Assembly (NCBI GenBank): GCA_963662175.1
Contig: OY759226.1
Span: 28,922,065 to 28,986,064, forward strand
Source: Aradus depressus
Taxonomy: Eukaryota; Arthropoda; Insecta; Hemiptera; Aradidae
Direction of reading: 5' to 3'
DNA: 64,000 nt
The translations under genes were made by a program, and so were the position numbers. The notes below the pieces were generated by a model. That model did not search any database. It saw nothing but the letters and a program-made list of their open reading frames with translations, and had not been told where the DNA came from. Each line of letters opens with the position of its first letter. Positions within the stretch are counted from its first letter, which is position 1. Below are positions 1 through 11,320 of this stretch, piece after piece.

Positions 1-165
1 CGCTGAATCACCGGCTATGTACTTCCCAAGCTCAATATTTGGCTTATGAATCATCATTCTAAATCCTGTATCGATACAATCATTAGGGTATTTGAGTCGA
101 GTCACCCCTGCCCTTCGACCTATTTCGCGGAAAATTAATAGATGCCATCCTTACTCCTAATTACT
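1..165 (-). repeat. hp-repeat copy, distal half
   Basis: Reverse-oriented part of the window's most abundant repeat. It starts with the AATCACCGGC end and TACTTCCC, followed by the GAGTC...CCCTTCGACC block typical of the family. It stops where the TIR element at about 167-960 begins; the rest of the same copy resumes at about 965. No coding potential. Confidence 0.7.
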
Positions 166-166
166 T

Positions 167-960
167 AGTTTTCATGGGTTATTGAAAATATTTTCAAAAT
201 AAAAGTTTTTTTTCAAAATGGTGCGTTTTCATGACTGTTTTGAAAAAAATTTCAACACATTTTCAAAATGATAGCTGTCACTAAAAAAAAAACCTTCCTC
301 GAGGTTTAAAAATAAATCAGGTGTCATGTGGATATATCGATATTATCGATTTATTTTATTTTTGTCGATACTAAAAATTATTTAAATTGGAAAGGTTACA
401 AATGCAAAAGGTTGTTTTCCATTATTCCCACATTGCTATAAATTCAAGTTTATGTTGTTTTTGTTTTATTTGCATCAGATTTAAAAAAAATTAATCTGAA
501 TTATAATTGAAGTAATAAGTGTATAATAAATTTGGAGCAATGCAGCCCTCTCCATTGTTGCTACTGGCTATGGCCTTTCAGGTAGCTATGATAACCATAA
601 TAAAAATGAACGCTAGTCGTGTTGCCACGCTTTCAACTCAAAACCAAAACATAACCTTCAAAAAACTGTAAAAAAAATGTCTATGAATTTGGTATTCGGT
701 ACATATCGATGTTTTATAAGTAATCGATACTTAACAACACAACTTTTTACTCTGGTGGTGAGTTTTAGAACTGCACTTATCAGTACTGCGCAGCCACATT
801 TTGAATATTGAATTTCTTAGCGTTTTCATGAACATTCGAAATCTCAAAATTGGATCATACCTCAGAAAAAGCCTTTTCGACCTTGAACTCAAAATGTTTT
901 GAAACAAGTGTTTTCATGACTTTTCAAAACATTTTTGATTTTCAAGAACCCATGAAAACG
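167..960. mobile_element. Unclassified TIR element inserted in an hp-repeat
   Basis: The left end reads TTTTCATGGGTTATTGAAAA and the right end is its near reverse complement, TTTTCAAGAACCCATGAAAA, giving imperfect terminal inverted repeats of about 20 bp. Both flanks are halves of one reverse-oriented hp-repeat, so this is an insertion. The interior is AT-rich and repeats TTTTCAAAA and TCGATA motifs; no ORF. I could not settle the TSD, so the superfamily is open. Confidence 0.55.
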
Positions 961-964
961 TAGC

Positions 965-1285
965 AATTTTATTTGAATTCAAAAACCTCAGTTTTGAATT
1001 TAAATATAAAATTTCATGTCGGTATATTCCTTACATCAGCAGTTATTGAGTTTTTTGAGCTGAGCTCCCCTCCCCTTCGGCTAATTCCAATGAAAATTAA
1101 TAGGTGTCGTCTTTGTAGGGCTTTGAATTTACATATGAAATTTCGAGTCAATACAAACATTTTGGAATGAAGAGGACGGAAAACATGAAAATCTGTTGGA
1201 AACTCCGCATCGAATTTGTACCCGATTACATAAGTTCCCCTACACTCTGTATATCTGGGGCAGTAAAACGTAATGGAAGCTTCCT
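965..1285 (-). repeat. hp-repeat copy, proximal half
   Basis: Continuation of the copy interrupted at 166. It contains ATTTCATGTCGGTATATTCC, the CCCCTCCCCTTCGGC block, the GGACGGAAAACATGAAA segment, and the hairpin end in decayed form (TTCCCCTACAC...TCTGGGGCAGTAAAA). The frames at 973-1170, 1014-1292 and 1167-1376 lie on this repeat and are not genes. Confidence 0.75.
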
Positions 1286-2253
1286 GGGCCATGGCATGGA
1301 CTGTTTCCAGTCATTTGGGCCCTGGCGGCGTTGTTTCTCTGAAAGGGGACGAGTAGCGACGATATTGTTCCAGTGAAGCCCCGCCAGTACCCACCATGAT
1401 ACCCTTCGTAGATAATTTAAGTAGGGCTCTTCAACCTTCCTCGCCCGAGGGCCACATCAATAAATTCACAAAGATCCGTGGGTCACACGTCTGTCAAAAA
1501 AATAGTGTAGTCAGAAAACTTATATAAAAAAGGAAGGTTTTTACATTTTACAAGACTAAAATTGATTCTAAGCCTTAGATTCTAAGCCTTAGATTCCAAG
1601 GGAAGATATATATAGGTTCCAAAAAAGTTAAATGGAAGTAGAATTAAAATACTTTGTAATTTTTTGTTTATTATGAAAATATAATACCTATGTAATAGAA
1701 TAACAGAAAAAAAGTTTTTTTACGACAAAAAGCTGACGAGGCAATTTTTCTTGAAATTGCCTCAAATTCAAATGTGGGGGCCACTAAAATGCCGGCGGGC
1801 CATTAAAATTCCTTCAGCGGGCCACACTTTATAATAAACGAAACTTTTCAGCCAGACGATCACAAGTAATTTCGTTTCAAACCGAAATTCTCTTTCTCAT
1901 GAGGAAATTTTGATATTTATAATTTGGTTTATTGCTGTGGTGGAAGGGGACCCATGCCTACGGAGAGATGTCCGAACTGATGGATGTTCGACATGGGTTA
2001 GGAAAGGTTCCGTTAGATGAAAGTACATCCGATCTGTCTCTAATCCAGAAATCGTGGCGTGGTCCACCCCCGAAGTGCCTCCCACACACACCTCATTTCA
2101 GCTCGGGACTTGGCCCAGTCGGACAGTCGATATCTAAATACAGCCCAACCTGGATATAACGGACCACTAGATGTAGAAACATCCCCCCCTCGACATCGGC
2201 AATGACAGTTTCGTTTTTCCTGTCATTACCACCAACTGATGAATCAGTTTTTT
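1286..2253. other. Gene-free stretch with hAT-like fragment
   Basis: At about 1423-1465 the sequence TAGGGCTCTTCAACCTTCCT followed by CGCCCGAGGGCCACA looks like the left end of a hAT element, and GCGGGCC motifs recur at about 1790-1830. No matching right end, TSD or transposase frame was found, so this is at best a decayed fragment. The rest is AT-rich with nothing recognisable. Confidence 0.3.
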
Positions 2254-2530
2254 ACTTACCCAGTTATACGAAGTATAGGGGAAGTTATGTAATCATTAAA
2301 ATGTAAGTATAGGGGAAGTTATGTAATCATTAAAAGTTATGTAATCATGTAAAATTCGATGCAGAGTTTTCAACAGAATTTCATGTTTTCCGACCTCTAG
2401 ATTCCGAATATGAACAAAACCTTTTCGTTCTGTGAAGACGATAACTCCTAAAAGAATAAATGTATTGAATTTCTATGTGAATCGAGAAACCTCTAACCTC
2501 TAACCTCTAACGACGATAAGTTGTAGAGAA
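2254..2530 (+). repeat. hp-repeat copy with duplicated hairpin end
   Basis: Forward copy that opens with the hairpin end (GTTATACGAAGTATAGGGGA). The segment AGTATAGGGGAAGTTATGTA is then repeated 3' of itself, and a third partial copy follows. It continues through TTTTCAACAGAATTTCATG and ends near a triple CCTCTAA. It is 5' complete and 3' truncated. Confidence 0.75.
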
Positions 2531-3197
2531 AAATAAAATGAACATTTAATATGATTTATAATTTTTTGCAAAACTTGCTAAAATTTCGTTTTGAAACTAA
2601 TTATTTTAGACGTTTGCTAGATTTACAAGAAAATCTCTTTTCTATATAGAAAAAATGAAATGTTAAGTAAAGTGGGAGATGCAACTAAAGAATGCAATTT
2701 TATTAGAAATCTACTAAAAGATCATAAACTGCAATTCTAGTTGCGTTCCTCATTATTTTTCTATCAACTTTATGTTAGGGCTATATCGTAACAGTTTTCT
2801 ATAGAACAGGATTGAGTTAGATTTACTTCAAGCCAAAGTACGGACTGTTCTCAGCCAGCCATCTTTCAAAGATTCATTTTGTTGTATCAGTCCAAAAACT
2901 GATCATCAGACAGGAGGCATTAGTACAATGTTCGGAGCAGAAAGCACCGGTTCAGATGAGCCTCAATTATACGGTTAGAGAAGACAAACAAAAAACTTCT
3001 GCTTTTGAAAGAACAACCGGTAATGGTTCACTGTTATAAGAAAAAAAATTAAAAAATATTGAGGGCTCATCACTTTCCTGCCGAGAGGGCGGGATGGCTT
3101 TGTGGGCAGCGTATTTGATAGTGTTCGATTGATAGATTGGCTTGGATGTGCGAGTCTGTGCTCTTTGTCACGACTGTGGAAACGAATTCAACTCCGA
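2531..3197. other. No recognisable feature
   Basis: AT-rich sequence with frequent stops in all frames. I see no repeat family member, RNA gene or splice-supported exon. Confidence 0.5.
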
Positions 3198-3350
3198 GGT
3201 CATACTGCCTACTACCAGAGCGCGAACATGAGCCCGACTCTACTGAGCGAGTCCTAGTTTAGTTCCCTAGGATAGGGGATTATGTCTCATCCGAAGGACG
3301 GCATGCTCAAGGGTTTTTCAAAACTACCCCATAGAAAAACCTAAGAGCCT
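3198..3350 (-). mobile_element. tRNA-derived SINE, 5'-truncated and decayed
   Basis: Antisense SINE fragment: the GAGGTCATACTGCCTACTACC segment, ATGAGCCCGACTCTACT, then CATCCGAAGGACGGCATGCT, the reverse of the central block. The tRNA head is missing. Confidence 0.7.
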
Positions 3351-3450
3351 CGGTGAGGAGGAATCTTGAGAATATAACGGAAACTACGTCCGGGCAACCC
3401 GCGAAAATGTCATCTCTAGGGCAGCATTCTGGTGGTGGCAGTAAAAAGGA

Positions 3451-3484
3451 GGTGGGGGGTGGGGGGGGGGGGGGGGGGGGGGGG
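3451..3484. repeat. Poly-G tract
   Basis: A short GT-interrupted G stretch leads into 24 uninterrupted G. The frame at 3307-3516 translates it as a proline run and is not a gene. One of twelve long G/C homopolymers in this window. Confidence 0.9.
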
Positions 3485-3930
3485 ATAATGTGTGACATTT
3501 CTATATGTATTAACAATTACCTAAGAATCTGATTTTCATGTTCTTCGTCCGGGCATCGTATAGAAACTGCTCAACATAGAAGTCACGAAACTTTACCTAA
3601 ATTCAAATATGGCTGACACTAAGAAATTGAACCAGAGAACATTCTCTTTGTAGGACAATGAAAAAAGGTCGGACTGCCGCACAAACAACCCAGAATCCAA
3701 CCCCACACCGCTTTTTTCTGTCGTTCAAACGAGTAAATGAAAAATTTCTCAGCCCACAAGACCACTTTACCGTTATTTAAAAGAATAAAGAATAAAAAAA
3801 TGTGTGGAGAGCGGTGCTTTGTCCGTCGGCTTATAGTTCCCGTACTACACAAGTCTTAGCTTTCTCAAATCTCTTAAAGTATTCCTAGACTTAAATTGTA
3901 AAAAAATTATAACAAATATAACGTGCGTTT
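3485..3930. other. No recognisable feature
   Basis: Unique-looking AT-rich DNA without a supported gene or repeat. The frame at 3619-3852 has no recognisable domain. Confidence 0.45.
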
Positions 3931-3939
3931 GTGAATTGA

Positions 3940-3941
<2 letters not shown>

Positions 3942-3999
<58 letters not shown>

Positions 4000-4021
4000 C
4001 ATTATATATTATACATAACGT

Positions 4022-4059
<38 letters not shown>

Positions 4060-4075
4060 GTTATATATTATATAT
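3942..4075. repeat. (TA)n microsatellite
   Basis: Long alternating TA tract broken by ACAT and AACGTT interruptions. It is self-complementary, so it can form cruciforms. Confidence 0.9.
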
Positions 4076-4627
4076 GATTATTTATTAGTAAATCAAAGCA
4101 ATGTGCGCCTATGAAATTCTGACTTGATAAATATTACAGTGTCTGACTCGATAAAGTGGTGAAGACAGGATTTGTGTGTCATTTCTTTCCCACAATGTAA
4201 AAAGTGATGTTTACGTGATGTACCTGCTCTAAGTGTGAGGTTCGGCTGACGACCTACTTGACATCAAGTCAGGTAGTCAGAACAGACCCTGTCTAATATG
4301 TCAACTTTTGTGGAATGTGGGAGAGTCGAGAACTCATATCAAAACCCTCATATTTTTACAGATTTTTGTAGACAATTTTGAGTAAAAAAATGCTTACAAA
4401 ATGGGTAACCATCCGTACGGAAACTCTTTCATAAATAGTTATTGGAAGGAACCTCAAGAAATTTTAGCTTGGAAATATTGTGTTGAAAAGTTAGTGGAGC
4501 AATGAATCCATTGCTCCTTCTAAGGCTTCTTTCGGTAATCGCCTTAAGTTTCATTTTACGATGTAATCAGTTGAGCATTACCCGAACAGACGAAGTACTG
4601 TCGCTCTTGTTCATGGAATATGACTGC
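4076..4627. other. No recognisable feature
   Basis: AT-rich. The end of the 75-codon frame that starts at 4502 runs into the next hp-repeat; no domain is visible. Confidence 0.4.
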
Positions 4628-4928
4628 TCTTCGTCGTCGGTTGATCACCGGCAAAGCACTTCCCCAGCACGAATTATGTATTCGCTCTCCCTCCAAAACC
4701 AATCGATAATTTGGGGTAACAATCAATAGTTGACTTGCATGGAGCTTCTTGAATCGTCACACGAAATTTTCTGTCGATGTATTCATTACATCGGCATTTA
4801 TAAGGGTTTTTGAGTCGAGCCCCGTCCATGCTCTCTTCGGCCGATTTCCCGCAACAATAAGATGTGCTGTCCTTATGGGGTTTTGAATTTAAATATAAAA
4901 TTTAAAGTTGATACATTTGATACATAGG
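4628..4928 (-). repeat. hp-repeat copy, distal part
   Basis: Reverse copy starting at the GTTGATCACCGGC palindrome and CACTTCCCCAGCACGAATTA, then GTTGACTTGCATGGAGCT, the TCGATGTATTCATTACATCG block and CTCTTCGGCCGATTT. It is truncated before its hairpin end and abuts an oppositely oriented copy. Confidence 0.75.
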
Positions 4929-5245
4929 CATCCCCAGCTATACGAAGTATATGGTAGTTATTTAATCGGTCAGAAACTCGAAGTTGAGTTCTCATCGAAA
5001 TTTCGTCTTTTCCGACACCCTGATTCCAAAAATGAAAAATACATTTTTTTTGTGTCTATGAACACGATATAATTAATGAAACAACACGAAATCTTATATG
5101 TGAATCCAGAGCTTTCTAACGACGAGAACCATTTTCAAGGAGACTATTGATTATTAAGTCAACTATTGATTAAACGATCGACTGGTTTAAGAAAGGGGGC
5201 GATAATTGATTAATTCGTTCTGGGGAAGTACATTCACTGACGACT
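4929..5245 (+). repeat. hp-repeat copy, internally deleted
   Basis: Forward copy starting CCCCAGCTATACGAAGTATA and ending TTCGTTCTGGGGAAGTACAT. Both ends are present but the CCCTCCCCTTCGG-type middle is missing, so it is only about 315 bp. With the preceding copy it forms a tail-to-head inverted pair. Confidence 0.75.
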
Positions 5246-5502
5246 ATTTATTATATAACAATATAACCTTAACAATGCGGTAAGAGACCATGAAAATATA
5301 AAATGTGAGGATAAACATAACATAAGCATGTGTAAAAGTTTTTAAAAAACTTCTTCGAAAATGTCAACATTTCAAAATACAGAGAATCTACGATAAGCTC
5401 CCTTTTCGCCCCACAGAGTAGTACATTACGTAGATTATAGTGTAAATTAAAAAAAAATATAAATTGAAACAACTATTTAATACTTAGTTATGTATTTGTT
5501 CG

Positions 5503-5727
5503 TTATTATGACTTTGACTACAAGGTCATATCGCCTACTACCAGAGCGTATTCATTCGTCGCTCCGGTGGACATGAGCCCGACTCTACTATTGGAGTCAT
5601 AAAATTTGTCTATCCTAAATTTTTATTCACTTAGGATAAAAGTATTTAATGAGCACCCGACATCGTACAGGCTCGGGACCATCGCTTAACGTCCCATCCG
5701 ACGGACGTCGTGCTTAAGTTTTTCTCG
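5503..5727 (-). mobile_element. tRNA-derived SINE, headless
   Basis: Antisense copy: ACTACAAGGTCATATCGCCT, GGACATGAGCCCGACTCTAC, CGACATCGTACAGGCTCGGG and CGCTTAACGTCCCATCCGAC. It covers the central block and 3' part but lacks the A/B-box head. Confidence 0.8.
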
Positions 5728-5735
5728 CCCTTGTT

Positions 5736-6194
5736 CAATACTTGAAACACTTTTAAATACAAAAGTAAATGAAGATAGTATTGCGAATTAACGATTGTAT
5801 CTACGTCGTTGTTGGAGTTGAAAAAACATGGATAGACATTTTTATTGGTTGAAAAACGTTTATTATAACTTTAACAGTTTTAATGAGAGCATTACTGATG
5901 GTTTAACGGTCCATTAAAATTTAACAAGCTTTGGAGAAACTTATATATTATAGTTTAATTTTAATTAGAAATTAACTAAGGACTATCAAGAACATACTTA
6001 ATGAAAGGGAGAAAAAATATTTGCCTCTGGAAAGTAAACAAAAAGATGGCGTACGGTCCGTCGTTGTTTGGGTTCTCTGGGACGGAATTGCAGAGAACAT
6101 AAGAACATCCTACGTCCAAATAAGTGACAAATTGATGAATTTTAGTAAAAGTAGCCGGAAACTTTGGCGGCTCCACAGGAACCCTCCAGTTCAG
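5736..6194. other. No recognisable feature
   Basis: AT-rich with frequent stops. The overlapping opposite-strand frames at 5976-6221 and 6021-6206 show no domain. Confidence 0.4.
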
Positions 6195-6232
6195 ATGAGC
6201 TCGTAGTTGAAGCCCGGGCATGAATCATAAAA
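6195..6232 (+). mobile_element. SINE 3'-end fragment
   Basis: CGTAGTTGAAGCCCGGGCAT followed by GAATCATAAAA matches the terminal about 35 bp of the SINE family. Only the 3' end is present. Confidence 0.6.
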
Positions 6233-7517
6233 CAAACTGATAATAACCATGATACGTTTGAGGTTAGACTAGCTTGGCAGCACCCATTGATAAATAGCAG
6301 AGCGGCTCTTGGCAGGGGTGTTGCATTTCTTCACAAAGTTTGTCGGTCCATTTTTTTGAAGATTACAAAAAAGCTATTTGGATTGAGGCATTTGAGTGAC
6401 AAGTAGAAAGCGGCTTTTCAGTGTTGCCAGTGTTGGCTCTTCTTGAAGCTGAAGGAATAGAAAATGAGGCAGTGAAGAGTGAGGAAATAGGTCGTTTTGG
6501 AGTGTTCGAACCGATGGTCGGGTTGTTAGCGAAGTTGGCTAGAAAGGCTCTATGACACAGATCTAGCGGTGGGTTACCGTTGGAGCCACCCAATAGCAAC
6601 ATCCTCACGTAGCCGACCGGCCCTCATGCCTTGGCTACAGCAGGTGGGCGGCCAAGAGGCCTGTACCTATTAAGAGGGAATAAAAGTTATGAAATTCTAT
6701 GTTGAGAAACTCCAGGGTCCAAAAATGAAGAAAAAAAAGTCCGGTGACAAGATAATTCACTACAGAATAAAAAATATGCCAGTACCTCATGAGGCGACAC
6801 CTTGAATTAGGGTGGAGCGAGGGCTGAACTAAAGAACCGTATTAACGGTCGATGAGTTGAATCACAAAAATGTATATGTTGATCCAAAAGCTCATAAGTA
6901 AACCTCTACTACTTTTAGCCGGGGGGAATCCTTTCCTGCTTTACTTAAAATGCCTTCATGTAAAAAATCTGAGTTTTTAACCAACACAAAAATTCCGTTA
7001 AGTTTACATTTCAAAACCTATAATCTTGTAAATCGTACAAAAAAAAAAATGTGGCCACCGTGCTGTTAATTTCATACCGCTGTGAAGACAGTCAGCAGTG
7101 GAGAGTATTAGAAGGAAAAAACCGCTTTAAATGTTCTTAATAAGCAGAAAGCTGATGCAGGTAACAAAAAAGGTTGATGAATTGCACTAAACAAGATTCG
7201 TGCTCCTAGAGGAGGTTCCTTGGAGCGGCCTAACTTCCACTAGGGTTGGCTGCGTAACTGTTCCGATAATAAACAAAAATGAACATCACGCTATCCCCCA
7301 CCATCATGAATAGCTTGGCTATCTTTTTTCGATGAAATTATACCTAATTTTCTATTTTGAGGCACTTTCCTTGCCTTTAGGTTAACGAAAAACATTAGAA
7401 GAGTGACCCAACTTGCATTAGTAAAACAGCTTTATTATTTTGGTAGGTACCAACGTATAAAAAATACAAAAATAAAAAATATTTATAAATATAATTGGAA
7501 ATAAATAAAATAAATTG
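6233..7517. other. Gene-free region with decayed hp-repeat traces
   Basis: Weak hp-repeat traces occur at about 6670-6740 and 6815-6905 (GGGCTGAACTAAAGAACCGT, GATGAGTTGAATCAC). Elsewhere nothing is recognised. The frame at 6363-6608 has no identifiable domain. Confidence 0.35.
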
Positions 7518-7951
7518 TCGGTGAATGGCCGGCAAGGTACCTGCCCTCCCCTCACCTCCTGCCGAACTTTGCTCTCCCTCTGAACGGCCGATTTACCCTA
7601 AACACAATTGGTGACTAACTCAGTCTTCTCATTCTTCATATACAATTTTGTGTCGGTATACTTATTACATTCGCATTTATTAAGGTTTTTGAGTCTAGCC
7701 TCTAGTCCTAACCCCCCCCCCCCCCCCCTTCCCCGCAACTTGCACCCCCCACACCCCTTTTTAAAAGCAACTCTTATCTATGAGATCTGAATCCACATAT
7801 AAAATTTCGTGTCGATATATTCGTACTATCGCACTATCGCAGGTTATCGTGTTCACAGACAAAAACACAGATTCGAAATCGCTTTTCTATTTTTGGAATC
7901 AGGGCCGATTACATAACTGCCCCTATACTGCGAATACTTGGCGAAGTAAAA
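7518..7951 (-). repeat. hp-repeat copy, near full length
   Basis: Reverse copy running from GTCGGTGAATGGCCGGCAAG to a decayed hairpin (CCCCTATACTGCGAATACTT, GGCGAAGTAAAAA). The pyrimidine-rich middle has expanded into 17 C at 7712-7728. The frames at 7608-7790 and 7780-8064 are read from this repeat. Confidence 0.8.
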
Positions 7952-8505
7952 ATTGGGTTCGAAATGTCTTTATTAAGACGGCTTTTTATAAGTATCCAGT
8001 AAATGTGATGATATTAAAAAAAAAAAAAAATGTTCCATTAAGTGGGTTCTTTGATTTTCTCTGAACCTCTTTGACTGGCAGAGAATGGCATTTACTTCCG
8101 TTTAATGACTCAAATACAATCCTCACAGATATATTTTGACTTTTGAGCCTTTCTTGGCTCTAAAACATGAAGAGAAAGGACGGTAGGTTTATAACACTTC
8201 AGGAAGCTATAAATTGAATTGGGAAGATCAAATGAGCCGTAGCCATGCAATCTATCAAATGGTTAAAAAAATAATAAATAATAATAATGAATAAAAGTAT
8301 AGAAAATATCGGAAAAAAATATGAGTAAAAAGTGGAAGAGAAGAGGTGAGAGCAATGATCCTTGTGGGACGCTGGAAGTATCGGTATTTCACCTCAACCG
8401 CTCTGTTCCACTTAAACTATGCAAATAGACTGAAGAGGACACTGACGTCACCCGCCTCACCTCATCTGCCACATCTTGTCAAAATATATCTTTATAGATG
8501 CCTTT
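7952..8505. other. No recognisable feature
   Basis: Contains a short A-run and an AATAAT stretch at about 8270-8295. The segment at about 8360-8470 resembles part of the Helitron-like repeat at 9269-9440 (CACTTAAACTATGCAAATAG). No gene. Confidence 0.35.
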
Positions 8506-8885
8506 ATAGCCTAAATCACCGGCAATGTACTTCCCCACAACGAATTAATCTATTAACTTTTCGCTCCCCGTCCAAAATCAGTCGACCGTTTGCGCTAATA
8601 TTCAACAGTTGACTTACATAAGGGCTCCTAAATCCTCTTACTAAGTGTTGTGTCGATAAATTCATTACATCGGCAGTTATTGGGATTTTTGAATTGAGCC
8701 CCCACCCCGGAACTTCCCCCTCCCCTCAGCCGATATCGCTGAAATTTAACAGGTTATATCCTCAGTGGATTTTAATTTTAAATACGAAATTTGATGTTGA
8801 TACATTCATTACATCGGCAGTTATTGGGATTTTGAACTGAGCCCTCTCTTATGTACCCCTTCTCTTCGACCGACTTTCATAATCT
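8506..8885 (-). repeat. hp-repeat copy with duplicated internal module
   Basis: Reverse copy from AAATCACCGGCAATGTACTT onward. The internal module TTCATTACATCGGCAGTTAT occurs twice, about 145 bp apart, showing that the family contains a tandemly repeated module. It lacks the hairpin end and runs into a Helitron-like fragment. Confidence 0.8.
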
Positions 8886-9204
8886 GTATTAAAAAAGCTG
8901 AAACGTGTTGTTGTGTGTTTGTTTGTTTGTTCCAGCATCACGCCCAAACCGCTGGACGGATCATCATGATACTTTACATGTAGCATCCTTTTGACCCCGA
9001 TTGAATAATAGGCTATGTGGCGTCCCAAAATTTGGAACGGGAGGGGGAGTTGTAAGGGGGGCCTAAGCATAAAAATTGCTCTAGCGCATTAACGGATGGA
9101 CGGATTATCATGAAATTTCACATGTAGTATTCTAAAAAGCCAAACTTAAAAATAGGGTGTGTAAAGTCTCAACATTTGAAAGGGAGGAGGGGGGGGGGGG
9201 GGGG
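8886..9204 (+). mobile_element. Helitron-like 5' fragment
   Basis: Starts AAAAAAGCTGAAACGTGTTG and TTTGTTTGTTTGTTCCAGCA, then ACCGCTGGACGGATCATCAT, the layout of insect non-autonomous Helitron 5' regions. A second, diverged unit with GGATGGACGGATTATCATGA follows about 130 bp on. It ends in a poly-G tract at 9189-9204. The assignment is by resemblance only. Confidence 0.4.
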
Positions 9205-9268
9205 CTAGGCCTAATATAAATAAATAAATGTCGTCTTTATGGAGTTTTGAATTCACATATATATAACT

Positions 9269-9440
9269 AGCTGTGGTGCCTCGCGCTGATCCAATACTCC
9301 CGAGAGGCATCTATCCCTTCCCCTAGATACCCCACCTGGAGGCACTCCTCTTCTACTTAAAACTATGTAAACAGACTGTCTCTCCGGACACTGTCTTGCA
9401 GTCATCCACCCACCTCTTTCTCCTAGACATGCCACTTCCA
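9269..9440 (-). mobile_element. Helitron-like 3' end
   Basis: Read on the minus strand this segment ends GCGCGAGGCACCACAGCTAG followed by T, the CTAG|T terminus expected for Helitrons. The remainder is GC-richer than its surroundings and resembles 8360-8470. No Rep/helicase coding sequence. Confidence 0.4.
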
Positions 9441-9723
9441 GCTATAATTTCGTGGCTAACACTAGTGTAACTGAACATGAACACGAAGGTTGGATAAAGC
9501 CAAGAAATGGCAACAAAGATAGTGACAATCGGTGTTGCCCAAGATTAAATTTAATTTAGTTAGTGGCTTAAAGTCCATGAATACTCCCAACTGGAGCAGA
9601 AAGGACGTGAGCTCTCTACAGGTTGCAGCCCTTTTCTAGCACGAAAATCCATCCATTGCAATTGCAGTTCTTCCTTAAATTATACAACTTATTTGTAATT
9701 GAACAAATTAAAGAAATATTACA

Positions 9724-9972
9724 GAGAAGCGTGATCAGGTGTCATACTGAAGAGTGATCAGATGACAGACACACTGAAGGGTGATCAGGTGTCATACTGA
9801 AGGGTGATCAGGTGTCATACTGAAGAGTGATCAGGTGTCATACTGAAGAGTGATCAGATGACAGACACACTGAAGGGTGATCAGGTGACACACTGAAGGG
9901 TGATCAGATGACAGACACACTGAAGGGGGATCAGGTGTCATACTGAAGGGTGATCAGGTGACAGACACACTG
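9724..9972 (+). repeat. GATCAGGTG minisatellite, about 10 units
   Basis: Two interleaved unit types: about 23 bp (TGAAGGGTGATCAGGTGTCA plus TAC) and about 27 bp carrying GATGACAGACACAC. The units alternate irregularly and a SINE piece follows directly. Confidence 0.9.
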
Positions 9973-9977
9973 GGAAG

Positions 9978-10142
9978 TAAAATAAACTTAAGCACGCCGT
10001 TGTTAAGCAAGGGTCCCGAGCCTGTACGATCTCAGGTGCTCGTTGAAGACCCCTACCCTAGATGAATAAAAATTTAGGGTAGACAAAATATAGGACTCCC
10101 ATAGCAGAGTCGGGCTCATGTCCACCAGAGTGACGAACGGAC
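9978..10142 (+). mobile_element. SINE fragment with deletion in central block
   Basis: Begins AAATAAACTTAAGCACGCCG and continues GTCCCGAGCCTGTACGATCT, TAGATGAATAAAAATTTAGG, GAGTCGGGCTCATGTCCACC. About 15 bp of the central block is deleted and the tRNA head is absent. Confidence 0.8.
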
Positions 10143-10855
10143 AATTGAAATACCGAGATTGGGAAAGTAACATCCTCGGGATTTCTGGTATTAAAAAGTG
10201 TACGTGATGCCGGCATTGCAAACTCCACTTAGGTCTGAATAAGACTGACCTTCAGGACCAGCTGGGAAGGGAAAGAAGCCGTGTCCTTAAACGGCATAAA
10301 AACGGTCCTGGCTGAGCGAGAGTCTGAGGTGGAGCGTGGAAATCGCTAAGGAACGTGACTTTATTAGGTTGGGTGATGACGTCATGAGATGAGGCCGAGT
10401 TCCCAGGATGTGCTGCCTCCAATGTGAGTCAGCAACTGCACTATAATAGCCAACAATCCCTCGACTCTTCCCCCCCCCCCCCCCCCACCCCCACCCCCCC
10501 AACTCCTACCAAAATCCGGAGACTAACTAAAAACCAGCACTAAAAGACGATAGAGCGTTCCCAACATGTTCAGTTATTATATTGCCTTAATCAAAAATAC
10601 TGTTCTGCTATTTCTGTCACCAATAGAGATGCCATTACAGACTGTCGATTGTCTCGATAGTAACTATTATTATAAGTACGTTTTATTACACATTTATATG
10701 AGACTCAAACAGAGACCAAACAAATGTTGTTTTTTTTTCATGCTTTGACTGATTGTTTGTTCGGGAAATGTCTGCATGGATGTGATTTCAGAAGCACTAA
10801 ATAAAATAGGTTTTACTTTGAGACAGAAAGAAACAACTAAATATTTCAGTTAGTT
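10143..10855. other. No recognisable gene; poly-C tract inside
   Basis: Contains 17 C at 10470-10486 followed by further C/A stretches. The frame at 10287-10502 reads it as a glycine run. Nothing else is recognised. Confidence 0.4.
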
Positions 10856-11320
10856 ATTGTGACTCGAACCTGGGCTTTAACTACAAGGTCATATCGCCTA
10901 CTACCAGAGAGCTCTTTTGTCGCTAGCCCCTACCCCAGATGAATAAACCTAGGTGGCAAAATTTAGGACTCCCACAGTAGAATCAGGCTCATGTCCACCG
11001 GAGCGACAAAAGAGCGCTCTGGTGAACATAAGCTCTACTGTGGGAGTACTAAATTGTTCCTCAAATTTTCCCAATTAATTACTTTTGGTGCTACGTGAAT
11101 CATTTTTCGAACCATACTGGTTTTTTTTTCGCTCAAGTTAAACATAAAGGACATAAATAACATTTTCGAATAGCGAGGTGAGGAGAGAGGCATGCTCGCT
11201 CCGACCTCCTCTTCATCCCTTTTAGGCCCACAGTAGAGTCGGACTGTCCACCGGTGCGGCGAAAAAGCGCTCTGGTAGTAGGCAATAGAACAACTTCGAA
11301 GTTAAAGCCGGGAAATCGGT
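10856..11320. mobile_element. Three rearranged SINE fragments
   Basis: 10856-10925 is antisense SINE 3' end (GGGCTTTAACTACAAGGTCA). 10928-11060 is sense (CCCAGATGAATAAACCTAGG) and partly folds back on itself through GAGCGACAAAAGAGCGCTCT. 11230-11320 is sense again and ends GTTAAAGCCGGG. The arrangement suggests inversion or nested truncated insertions. Confidence 0.65.

Noticed and set aside
2255..2292. loxP-like sequence (TATACGAAGTATA near GAAGTTAT) in several hp-repeats
   Set aside because: It is part of the conserved hp-repeat hairpin in many copies, lacks the 8-bp spacer and second 13-bp arm of loxP, and there is no recombinase. Coincidental.
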